A DNA stretch of 5,320 nt from contig JALOBP010000139.1 of NCBI GenBank assembly GCA_023228295.1, forward strand, positions 1 through 5,320, given 5' to 3'. Made by a program: the position numbers and the translations under genes. The stretch's first letter is position 1. Each line of letters starts with the position of its first letter. The DNA is from Methanoregula sp. (lineage in GTDB: Archaea; Halobacteriota; Methanomicrobia; Methanomicrobiales; Methanospirillaceae). Shown here one piece after another: positions 1-5,130 of this stretch. Below the pieces are notes generated by a model. It saw only the letters and a program-made list of their open reading frames with translations. It ran no database searches and had not been told where the DNA came from.

Positions 1-129
1 ATCGCAGATGCCCTGTTCATCGAGGTGAGATCCCATGGTGATAACAGCAACGGGGCTGTTTGCGTCACCCGAGTGGAAGTCTCCCTTGACGAGCGGCCAG
101 CCGCTTGCCGGTGATTTCTTGTCTGCCAT
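1..129 (-). CDS. mtrA: Tetrahydromethanopterin S-methyltransferase subunit A, N-terminal part
   Basis: MtrA is the corrinoid subunit of the Mtr complex. Its cytoplasmic domain holds the cobamide that takes the methyl group from methyl-tetrahydromethanopterin (via MtrH) before it passes to coenzyme M, and in the family it is anchored by a C-terminal membrane helix. Only 43 codons are in the window; the rest, including the cobalt-ligand histidine region and the anchor, lies beyond the left edge. The visible part begins MADKKSPASGWPLVKGDF and continues through SPVAVITMGSHL, the conserved N-terminal block of MtrA. The ATG at 129-127 is one base after the mtrB stop, and GGTGG (136-140) sits 6 nt upstream, inside the mtrB end. 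mtrF, mtrG and mtrH would be expected further left but cannot be seen. Confidence 0.95.
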   Translation of the reverse strand, partial: MADKKSPASGWPLVKGDFHSGDANSPVAVITMGSHLDEQGICD

Positions 130-130
130 G

Positions 131-427
131 TTAAGCCACCGCCTTCATCAGCTGGAATGCAATGATGCCTGCAATGAACAGTCCAATGGCAAATCCATAC
201 CATAACGAGGTGATGGAACCACCGATTGCAAGGCCGCTTTCCCGGTTGGGGAATGAAGCAAGCAGATTGCCCTGTCCTGAGAGCATGTTCACGAGATCGT
301 CACTTACTGCTTCCAGTACCGCAACCTTCTCGATGACGGGTGAGAGTGACTCCCCGGCTGACGTGATAATGCCCACTACGGGGTCAGCAACAAGGCCGAA
401 TTCGGGGAGTACCTGAATGTATGCCAT
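131..427 (-). CDS. mtrB: Tetrahydromethanopterin S-methyltransferase subunit B
   Basis: Small subunit of the membrane-bound, sodium-translocating Mtr complex; 98 residues, about the usual length for MtrB (roughly 100). It begins MAYIQVLPEFGLVADP, then has a soluble, partly helical stretch (about residues 25-55), and ends in one hydrophobic helix (about 74-95, LWYGFAIGLFIAGIIAF), so it is a single-span protein anchored at its C-terminus. I chose the ATG at 427-425: it is one base after the mtrC stop and has GGAGGGA (435-441) 7 nt upstream. The reading frame stays open further upstream to 484, but that would place 19 extra residues entirely inside mtrC without a binding site. MtrB has no known catalytic residues; a structural role is the family view. 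Confidence 0.95.
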   Translation of the reverse strand: MAYIQVLPEFGLVADPVVGIITSAGESLSPVIEKVAVLEAVSDDLVNMLSGQGNLLASFPNRESGLAIGGSITSLWYGFAIGLFIAGIIAFQLMKAVA

Positions 428-428
428 G

Positions 429-1277
429 TTATTGTCCCTCCACATCTGGAATTGGCTTTGAGTCAAGCCACGAGTGTGCGTCACGCTTGGACAGTGCCAT
501 ATACTCCTTGTAGGTGTATACCCATCCGATAATTGCGATGACCAGCGAGATGATTGCCGAGCCGGCGCTGATCAGTGCAAACGACATGATGGCTGCAACG
601 ATCATCGAGAGGAATGCACACTCTGCGGTGAGCATGAGCATACGGTCCTGGGTCCAGCCGGGTCCGAGGCACGCGTTGAACGGGTGCTGGATAGCGATTG
701 CACCGAGCAGGAACGCGACAGCGATAAGACACCCGCCAATGAATGAGTTCTGGTGGGTTAAGAGCGTCATGCCGAACATGGTGACTGTTCCGGTGGTAAG
801 GCCCTCAAAGCCGAATGTGCCGGTGATGAGTGCTGCAAATCCCATGAGGGTAAGTGCACCAACAACTGCCATCTCGGTGAGTGCCTGGACCATTGCCGGA
901 ATCTTCATGTTCAGGATGTTGTTTGAGACCCATCCGAGAACCAATCCGATAATGGCTGCAAGGATAAGCGCAACGACAGGTGCGAGCATACCAAACCGGG
1001 TCGCATACAGCATAGCGATCACACCCGATCCGAATGCGATCATACCTGCTGATGGAACTCCGGTACCGATACCGTAACTGCAGAGCACCTTGATGGTGTG
1101 GCTACCCCAGACGAGTGCCGCAACAACTGCAAGTCCTCCAAAGAACGAGAACATCTCGGTCTGGGTGACAACGTTGAGGTAGGTGAGGTAGATACACACG
1201 AGTGTGCTGACAACGCCCGCGATCAGGATGGTATTGTGCGGGACGCCGCCTTCGATTACTTCTACTTTGACTGACAT
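429..1277 (-). CDS. mtrC: Tetrahydromethanopterin S-methyltransferase subunit C
   Basis: Integral membrane subunit of the Mtr sodium pump; 282 residues. I see about eight hydrophobic segments: residues 15-34, 43-57, 76-93, 97-119, 134-153, 178-196, 217-235 and 238-256, followed by a charged cytoplasmic-type tail ending in PIPDVEGQ. MtrC, MtrD and MtrE form the membrane core through which sodium moves while methyl transfer occurs on MtrA/MtrH. I place the start at the ATG at 1277-1275 (MSVKVEVIEGGVPHN), with GAGGTG (1284-1289) 6 nt upstream. A GTG three codons earlier (1286-1284) lies within that binding site and is therefore unlikely to be the start. The gene begins 10 nt after the mtrD stop and ends one base before mtrB. 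Identification rests on the operon order E-D-C-B-A and the overall family resemblance. Confidence 0.95.
   Translation of the reverse strand: MSVKVEVIEGGVPHNTILIAGVVSTLVCIYLTYLNVVTQTEMFSFFGGLAVVAALVWGSHTIKVLCSYGIGTGVPSAGMIAFGSGVIAMLYATRFGMLAPVVALILAAIIGLVLGWVSNNILNMKIPAMVQALTEMAVVGALTLMGFAALITGTFGFEGLTTGTVTMFGMTLLTHQNSFIGGCLIAVAFLLGAIAIQHPFNACLGPGWTQDRMLMLTAECAFLSMIVAAIMSFALISAGSAIISLVIAIIGWVYTYKEYMALSKRDAHSWLDSKPIPDVEGQ
435..441 (-). promoter_or_regulatory. Ribosome binding site of mtrB
   Basis: GGAGGGA on the minus strand lies 7 nt before the ATG at 427 and inside the last codons of mtrC. It decides the mtrB start against the longer open frame and suggests that translation of mtrB is coupled to that of mtrC. 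Confidence 0.8.
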
Positions 1278-1283
1278 CTTCAA

Positions 1284-1289
1284 CACCTC
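1284..1289 (-). promoter_or_regulatory. Ribosome binding site of mtrC
   Basis: GAGGTG on the minus strand, 6 nt before the ATG at 1277, overlapping the mtrD stop codon TGA (1290-1288). It contains the alternative GTG start codon, which argues for the downstream ATG as the true start. Confidence 0.8.
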
Positions 1290-2157
1290 AGATCGGCAGG
1301 GGCATCACGATGAGAACCGCGACAAGCCCGCAGAGTGCTGATGCAACTGCGGATGCAACGATTGACCGTGGCCAGCGTTTGAATTTCGGGTCGTGGGGTC
1401 CTTCGATCGTTCCCGTGATGTTGTAGGCAGTAAGCACTGCATTCACGAGGAAGAGACCAACGGCGAACATACCTGCAGCGGAGACTGCAATGGGCATGAC
1501 CTGTGCGGCGGTAACGTTCATCAGACCCGGGAGTGCATTCTCGTAGAGAACAAGCAGCTCGAAGTAGATGAGGGTACCTCCGGCACCACCAAGGGTACCG
1601 CCGATCACGCCGCCAACGAATGAGACGAATGGAAGTCCGTGACCTTCTGTTCCCTGGGACTTGTATTCCGCCTGGGAGTCACCGGTGATTGGGTCGTTTG
1701 CGACCTTACCGGATGCCGGGGGAATGCCCATGCCGAAGACGTAGAGGAAGTTCACCATCATACAGGTGATTGCCATCATCAGTCCGCCACCGACGGCGCC
1801 TGCACAGACAACGATGATAAGCTGCATCATCGGGTCCATGGTTGCAGGGAGCGTTTCTGCTGCCCATGCGCCTCCGAAGAGACCGGCAACACCGGCACCG
1901 GTTGCGAGCATCGCAACACCGGTTGCAATACCGGGAGCCTGTCCCATTGCAGCGGGTGCACCGCCGACCGGAACGAAGTGGGTACCGAAACCGATGAGAA
2001 TACCGCCGATAATAACGCCGATGAGTGCCATAAGGCCGACACCCGGGGACATGACATAACAGATTCCCACGAGGATGAGCGTCAGGATGATGCCGACTGC
2101 CATTGCACCCGGGTTCATTGCGCTGCCCGCTGCGGGCTTTGCTGCGACTGCACTCAT
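1288..2157 (-). CDS. mtrD: Tetrahydromethanopterin S-methyltransferase subunit D
   Basis: Integral membrane subunit of the Mtr complex; 289 residues. After a small Ala/Pro-rich N-terminus there are hydrophobic segments at about 18-36, 39-57, 78-98, 110-130, 130-145, 176-204, 217-243 and 266-286. The loop GMGIPPASGKVANDPITGD (142-160), followed by SQGTEGHGLPFVSFVGG, is the conserved MtrD signature and the surest part of the call. The ATG at 2157 overlaps the mtrE stop as ATGA (2154-2157), and AGGAGG (2165-2170) lies 7 nt upstream. From memory, MtrD of other orders is nearer 230-250 residues, so this copy appears longer, chiefly before the signature loop. With MtrC and MtrE it forms the membrane part that moves sodium. 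Confidence 0.95.
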   Translation of the reverse strand: MSAVAAKPAAGSAMNPGAMAVGIILTLILVGICYVMSPGVGLMALIGVIIGGILIGFGTHFVPVGGAPAAMGQAPGIATGVAMLATGAGVAGLFGGAWAAETLPATMDPMMQLIIVVCAGAVGGGLMMAITCMMVNFLYVFGMGIPPASGKVANDPITGDSQAEYKSQGTEGHGLPFVSFVGGVIGGTLGGAGGTLIYFELLVLYENALPGLMNVTAAQVMPIAVSAAGMFAVGLFLVNAVLTAYNITGTIEGPHDPKFKRWPRSIVASAVASALCGLVAVLIVMPLPI

Positions 2158-3050
2158 GCTTCTGCCTCCTTTGGTGCTGTGTACGGTCCGTAGGTCTTCC
2201 GTCCCCAGACCTCAATGTACCGGTCGATGACGGTGAAGATGAGGATCATGAGTACGCCGACAATGATTGCATACCACGGGTTGATTGCTTCAAATACCAC
2301 GGTACGCCAGAGTTCGAGAAAAACAATCATTCCGAAACAGATACCGGATGCCGAGCCACCGATCTTTGCGGTAAACCAGCCATTGTCGATCGAGTTGCGC
2401 TCGCCAGCTTCGGCGTAGCGGACAATGTTACCGGATGCTGAGATCGGCACACCTGCACCGAACTTCTGGTTCTGGTACTGGCGTTCCTTACCGTAGTACG
2501 GGTTGCCTGTCGCAGATCCTGCTGCACCGAGTGCAATACCCCAGATCAGACCGAGCAGCGGCAGCGGGAACGGGTGTCCCAGTGCTGTGTTGATCAGGTG
2601 ACAGAGTGTTACAGTACAGAAAATTGCGATAAAGGCATGTGCCATGGTAACCGTTGTCATGGACTTTAAGATGTCCACAAAGACCGGCTGCCCGAACTTG
2701 GCAAGACTTGCGGTCCTGCCTACATAAGCGGTAGTTGCATAGACGCCCTGGACGAATGTTGCGAGAACAGCGCCGAGGACAATTGCAAGAACCGGGTTAA
2801 TCTGCATAGCCATAAAAGCCCATGCCAGGCCTGCGCCCAGACAACACCAGAGACCGTATGCCGGGGGTTCACCGGCAACCGCCTTGTTGAAGATGCGGTG
2901 CAGGAATCCCATCTGCGGAGCGAGCTGAACCTGTGAGTTCGGGTCTCCCTGAGATCCGATGTTGGATTCAGTATCTTCCGCGGAACCGGCAACGGTGGCA
3001 AGAGCTCCTGCCAATGCAGTAATTCCAATGCCAAATACAATATGTTCCAT
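2154..3050 (-). CDS. mtrE: Tetrahydromethanopterin S-methyltransferase subunit E
   Basis: First gene of the mtr operon and an integral membrane subunit of the sodium-pumping methyltransferase that makes methyl-coenzyme M in methanogenesis. It has 298 residues, close to the usual 295-300. Hydrophobic segments lie at about 4-22, 65-80, 85-104, 132-152, 162-180, 231-249 and 259-277. Conserved MtrE stretches are AEDTESNIGSQGDPNSQVQL (24-43), PPAYGLWCC (62-70), ATGNPYYGKERQYQ (180-193) and the C-terminal VIDRYIEVWGRK (274-285). The ATG at 3050 follows GGAGGAGG by 4 nt, and no other start fits as well. The promoter region is upstream (3051-3300); mtrD follows with a 4-nt overlap. Such high-flux methanogenesis genes are normally strongly expressed, which fits the very strong binding site. 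Confidence 0.97.
   Translation of the reverse strand: MEHIVFGIGITALAGALATVAGSAEDTESNIGSQGDPNSQVQLAPQMGFLHRIFNKAVAGEPPAYGLWCCLGAGLAWAFMAMQINPVLAIVLGAVLATFVQGVYATTAYVGRTASLAKFGQPVFVDILKSMTTVTMAHAFIAIFCTVTLCHLINTALGHPFPLPLLGLIWGIALGAAGSATGNPYYGKERQYQNQKFGAGVPISASGNIVRYAEAGERNSIDNGWFTAKIGGSASGICFGMIVFLELWRTVVFEAINPWYAIIVGVLMILIFTVIDRYIEVWGRKTYGPYTAPKEAEA
2165..2170 (-). promoter_or_regulatory. Ribosome binding site of mtrD
   Basis: AGGAGG on the minus strand, 7 nt before the mtrD ATG and inside the last codons of mtrE. Together with the ATGA overlap it points to translational coupling of mtrE and mtrD. Confidence 0.75.
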
Positions 3051-3054
3051 TTAG

Positions 3055-3062
3055 CCTCCTCC
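3055..3062 (-). promoter_or_regulatory. Ribosome binding site of mtrE
   Basis: GGAGGAGG on the minus strand holds two overlapping GGAGG cores, 4 and 7 nt before the ATG at 3050. The predicted leader stem-loop (3064-3106) ends one base upstream, so folding could influence access to this site. Confidence 0.85.
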
Positions 3063-3063
3063 C

Positions 3064-3106
3064 TGCGTGCGAATGCACGAGAGTATTCAAAATGCAATGC
3101 CACGCA
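3064..3106 (-). promoter_or_regulatory. Stem-loop in the mtrE leader
   Basis: Read on the minus strand, the arm 3106-3093 (TGCGTGGCATTGCA) can pair with 3077-3064 (TGCATTCGCACGCA). This gives an outer stem of 6 bp (UGCGUG/CACGCA), a 2x2 internal mismatch, one pair, a single mismatch, then 4 bp, closing a 15-nt loop. The 3' arm ends next to the mtrE ribosome binding site. The pairing is visible; a regulatory role in mtr translation or RNA stability is inference. Confidence 0.45.
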
Positions 3107-3129
3107 CATCGAGCTTAAAACTCTTTGTG

Positions 3130-3145
3130 GTTAGTGTAATTTTAG
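3130..3145. repeat. 16-bp direct repeat upstream of mtrE, proximal copy
   Basis: Plus-strand GTTAGTGTAATTTTAG matches the copy at 3255-3270 at 14 of 16 positions, with the last 10 bases (GTAATTTTAG) identical. It touches the CCACGTGG palindrome and covers the predicted transcription start of the mtr operon. Possible regulator binding site; no known motif recognised. Confidence 0.5.
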
Positions 3146-3153
3146 CCACGTGG
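3146..3153. promoter_or_regulatory. 8-bp palindrome, possible operator
   Basis: CCACGTGG is a perfect palindrome placed between the candidate TATA box (3155-3162) and one copy of the direct repeat (3130-3145), that is, between TATA box and predicted start site. A protein bound there would block transcription. Eight bases can occur by chance; the location is what makes it notable. Confidence 0.3.
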
Positions 3154-3154
3154 T

Positions 3155-3169
3155 CATTAAAAGGTTTCG
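3155..3169 (-). promoter_or_regulatory. Probable mtr operon promoter (BRE and TATA box)
   Basis: On the minus strand CGAAACC (3169-3163) is directly followed by TTTTAATG (3162-3155). This resembles the archaeal arrangement of a purine-rich TFB recognition element before a TATA box (methanogen consensus close to CGAAA then TTTATATA). With the TATA centre about 26 nt before the start, transcription would begin near 3132 and give a leader of about 80 nt that contains the stem-loop at 3064-3106. The TATA part is imperfect, so this is a candidate only. Confidence 0.5.
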
Positions 3170-3192
3170 AATTTGTTCCGGCGATAGAAGAG

Positions 3193-3200
3193 TATATTAA
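3193..3200 (-). promoter_or_regulatory. Alternative TATA box for the mtr operon
   Basis: TTAATATA on the minus strand is a better TATA match than the element at 3155-3162 but lacks a purine-rich BRE in front (the preceding bases are TTCGGGC). It would start transcription near 3170 with a leader of about 120 nt. It could be a second promoter or a chance A+T-rich match. Confidence 0.35.
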
Positions 3201-3220
3201 GCCCGAATTAAAAAACGGGC
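3201..3220 (-). terminator. Possible terminator after the potassium channel gene
   Basis: On the minus strand GCCCG (3220-3216) and CGGGC (3205-3201) form a 5-bp GC stem around a loop that begins with six T residues (3215-3210). Archaeal termination relies mainly on T-rich tracts, so the T6 may end the channel transcript about 100 nt after its stop. The T tract is within the loop rather than after the stem, so this is not a bacterial-type terminator. Confidence 0.35.
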
Positions 3221-3254
3221 GAAAATCTGCGCTTTTCCTATCATCTGGATTTGC

Positions 3255-3270
3255 GTTAACGTAATTTTAG
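3255..3270. repeat. 16-bp direct repeat upstream of mtrE, distal copy
   Basis: Plus-strand GTTAACGTAATTTTAG, the partner of 3130-3145, starts exactly 125 bp away in the same orientation (about 12 helical turns). It lies about 50 bp downstream of the channel gene's stop codon, outside any coding region. Confidence 0.5.
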
Positions 3271-3321
3271 TTGTTTTGGGATCAATGGGAGTTGCGTTTC
3301 TAAAAGGAGCATTCGGCCGGA

Positions 3322-4146
3322 TCAGGAAGGCCGGTCTTTCAGCTGCTGCTCGATACGGTCAAGCCTTTCCTGGAGCTGAACGTTCTGCCGAGTCTGTTCT
3401 TCCAGTGCACCCTGGATCGCAGCAAGGCCGGCCCCCATTGTCCCCTCTTTTCCGCCGGGTCCGGTTCCTTCTTCCGGTGCAAGGAGTTTGTTTGCGATGA
3501 AACCGGCAAGAGTGCCAAAAAGGGCAACACCCATCGTCATGATCATGATCCCGACAATTCTTCCGCCGTTGGTGACGGGATAGTGGTCCCCGTACCCCAC
3601 CGTGGCGATGGTGACATATACCCACCACATGGCATCGGACGCTGAGTGGATGTTGGCATCCGGCGCACCCCGTTCTGCCATCAAAACCAGAAACGCCCCG
3701 CTCTCGATGACGACCATGACGCAGAAGACGACAATGAAGAGCACGCTCTCTGCCCGGTGTTTTTTGAGCTGGCCAAGGATGTTCCGGGCGCCATACTTGT
3801 TGAGGAGCCGGTATGCCTTGAAGATCCGGAAGAGTCGCAGGATACGCAGCGCCGGGATACTGGCGAGGAGGTCAGCCCATCCCCAGTTGCTGATAAAGTA
3901 ATAGCGTTTGGACGAGGCCGTTGAGAGCCGGTACAGGAAATCGCCCAGAAAGATGATGGTTAAGAAGAAGTTGATAACGACAAGGACATTGACGGCGTCC
4001 GGGTCAAGACCCGGGATCCATGAGACGACAAGGTTTGCTACGGACAAGAGGGAAACGAGCAGGATGAATATCTCGTAGCCGGGATCTTTTAATTCATAAA
4101 GATCGGTCTCTGGAGGTGAAGCTGGATCCGTCATGCCGCCGCTCAT
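3322..4146 (-). CDS. Voltage-gated potassium channel with C-terminal coiled coil
   Basis: A 274-residue six-helix ion channel of the voltage-gated K+ family in the plasma membrane. Segments are S1 about 24-44, S2 51-73, S3 83-97, S4 98-116, S5 133-156, pore helix 171-181 and S6 195-221. The selectivity filter TVGYGD (182-187) is intact. S4 carries a basic residue at every third position (R101, R104, R107, K110, R113), the hallmark of a working voltage sensor. The tail is a Gly-rich linker (226-240), then a coiled coil (about 243-271, QVQLQERLDRIEQQL-like heptads) that probably holds the tetramer together. No RCK/TrkA-N domain is present. The ATG at 4146 is the first in frame; no clear binding site precedes it, and a second ATG lies at 4134. 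mtrE follows 271 bp downstream on the same strand, with its own promoter elements. The physiological role is unknown. Confidence 0.9.
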   Translation of the reverse strand: MSGGMTDPASPPETDLYELKDPGYEIFILLVSLLSVANLVVSWIPGLDPDAVNVLVVINFFLTIIFLGDFLYRLSTASSKRYYFISNWGWADLLASIPALRILRLFRIFKAYRLLNKYGARNILGQLKKHRAESVLFIVVFCVMVVIESGAFLVLMAERGAPDANIHSASDAMWWVYVTIATVGYGDHYPVTNGGRIVGIMIMTMGVALFGTLAGFIANKLLAPEEGTGPGGKEGTMGAGLAAIQGALEEQTRQNVQLQERLDRIEQQLKDRPS

Positions 4147-4170
4147 TGAGATGTATTCTTGTAGTGGTGG

Positions 4171-4178
4171 TAAAAAAA
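4171..4178 (-). promoter_or_regulatory. Weak TATA-like element for the channel gene
   Basis: TTTTTTTA on the minus strand is centred about 28 nt before the ATG at 4146. If used as a TATA box, transcription would start at or next to that ATG, giving a leaderless mRNA. This agrees with the lack of a ribosome binding site, but the element is a poor match to the consensus. Confidence 0.25.
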
Positions 4179-4223
4179 GACTGGGATTTGGATCGGAAAA
4201 TGGCGCAGGAGCCGGATGAGGGC

Positions 4224-4257
4224 GGGTACCCTTGGGATAAAATCCCTTAAGATACCC
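4224..4257. promoter_or_regulatory. Nested dyad in the divergent intergenic region
   Basis: Outer arms GGGTA (4224-4228) and TACCC (4253-4257) enclose a perfect inner hairpin GGGAT-AAA-ATCCC (4234-4246), with CTT/AAG able to add pairs between them. The same stretch has three CCCTT copies (4229-4233, 4244-4248, 4255-4259) and a perfect GGGTACCC palindrome (4224-4231). It lies between the channel gene and the divergent DUF4013-like gene, so it could be a shared operator. Function is inferred only from symmetry and location. Confidence 0.4.
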
Positions 4258-4337
4258 TTATGAACTGACCTGTTCCACCGGATAATCATCAGATGGCAGG
4301 GAAGAGATTTCCGTTTGCCGTTGATAAAAAAGAACTT

Positions 4338-4342
4338 GGTGA
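4338..4342 (+). promoter_or_regulatory. Ribosome binding site of the DUF4013-like gene
   Basis: GGTGA lies 5 nt before the ATG at 4348 and matches the archaeal Shine-Dalgarno core GGAGGTGA. It favours this ATG over a TTG start at 4315 that would add 11 residues. Confidence 0.7.
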
Positions 4343-4347
4343 CTGTC

Positions 4348-5064
4348 ATGGACTTTTTAGAGATGCTCATTGATTCCTGGGACTATACAAAGAGCGGCAT
4401 CATTGCAGACACAACCCGCTGGATGCAACTTATCGTGGCAGTCCTCTGCCTCGGAATCCCGTTCAACGGCTATATCCTGCGGGTGTACCGCGGCACGACT
4501 CCTGCACCTGAGGTTGATGGCTGGGGCACACTCTTCACCGACGGGCTGAAAGTGATTGTAATAACGATCATCTACATTCTCCCTCTCCTGCTCATCCTCA
4601 TCCTGATCCTCGGGCTGATGATCCTTACCTCCCCGGGAGAAAATATCGGCAATCCCGGGATCGCTGGCGGTTTTTTTGAATCACTTTTTACCCTCCTGTA
4701 TTATCTCATGGAGTTTGTCATTGCTGCCATCCTGCCGGTTGCGTACATCCGTTTTGCCCGCACCGGCCTCTTTATTGAAGCGTTCAACTTCGGCGCCATG
4801 TGGGAGACGATCGGCAGGATCGGCTGGCTCAACTATGTCGTGGCAGTTGTCTTTATTGCCCTTCTTATCGGCATCCCCCTCACCATGGTGCTGTTTTTGT
4901 TCCTGTTCATCCTTTTCTTCGCACTCGTCCTCTTCAACAGTAATATCGTGGTGGTTGCTGGTATCCTGGCATTTCTTGCCCTCCTGGCCCTTATTGTCAT
5001 CCCGCTTGTCAGTGTCTTCCAGGCACGGTACCTGACCCTCGTGTATAATTTTTCAGGCGAGTAA
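4348..5064 (+). CDS. DUF4013-like integral membrane protein, function unknown
   Basis: A 238-residue, very hydrophobic protein. It begins with a short amphipathic stretch (MDFLEMLIDSWDYTKSG). Membrane segments lie at about 27-46, 68-94, 113-134, 160-182, 180-197 and 200-223. The stretch GYILRVYRGTTPAPEVDGWG (41-60) and the following FTDGLKV, the LFIEAFNFGAMW block (141-152) and the closing QARYLTLVYNF (225-235) follow the pattern I know from DUF4013 proteins, common in methanogens and other archaea. No catalytic motif is visible and the function of the family is unknown to me. It is divergent from the potassium channel gene (201 bp between start codons) and ends in a T-rich tract. Start set by GGTGA five bases upstream. 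Family assignment is by pattern memory, so moderately sure. Confidence 0.8.
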   Translation: MDFLEMLIDSWDYTKSGIIADTTRWMQLIVAVLCLGIPFNGYILRVYRGTTPAPEVDGWGTLFTDGLKVIVITIIYILPLLLILILILGLMILTSPGENIGNPGIAGGFFESLFTLLYYLMEFVIAAILPVAYIRFARTGLFIEAFNFGAMWETIGRIGWLNYVVAVVFIALLIGIPLTMVLFLFLFILFFALVLFNSNIVVVAGILAFLALLALIVIPLVSVFQARYLTLVYNFSGE

Positions 5065-5080
5065 TTTTTTTCTTTTTTTT
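5065..5080 (+). terminator. T-rich terminator after the DUF4013-like gene
   Basis: Directly after the stop codon (5062-5064) come seven T, one C and eight T. Such T tracts are the main transcription termination signal in archaea. No stem precedes it. It separates this gene from the convergent glycosylase gene. Confidence 0.7.
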
Positions 5081-5130
5081 CACCACAGATCCAGCGTACG
5101 GGATCGGTGCCTTCTGGCCGTGATTCCCCG

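Noticed and set aside
514..1077. Open frame of 187 codons on the plus strand inside mtrC
   Set aside because: Antisense to mtrC in a codon-biased G+C-moderate gene; no membrane or domain pattern and no start signal.
3111..3123. TTTTAAG (minus strand) within GAG...CTC as a third TATA box for mtr
   Set aside because: No BRE in front and only 7-bp match; the element at 3155-3169 fits better.
3067..3264. Open frame of 65 codons on the plus strand in the region upstream of mtrE
   Set aside because: No ribosome binding site, no recognisable family, and it runs through the promoter elements, repeats and hairpins of the opposite strand.
3314..3333. CGGCC/GGCCG hairpin across the channel gene's stop codon
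   Set aside because: Five GC pairs with a 10-nt loop, partly coding and made of self-complementary GGCC; only a short TTTT follows. Too weak to call a terminator.
3276..3500. Open frame of 74 codons on the plus strand overlapping the channel gene's 3' end
   Set aside because: Antisense to a well-supported channel C-terminus; composition (Arg, Gly, Pro) typical of a reverse-frame shadow.
4315..4347. TTG at 4315 as the start of the DUF4013-like protein
   Set aside because: No binding site before it, whereas the ATG at 4348 has GGTGA at 5 nt spacing; the extra residues are lysine-rich and unlike the family start.
4143..4370. Open frame of 75 codons on the minus strand before the channel gene
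   Set aside because: It covers the divergent promoter region and the start of the DUF4013-like gene, and resembles no protein family; no binding site seen.
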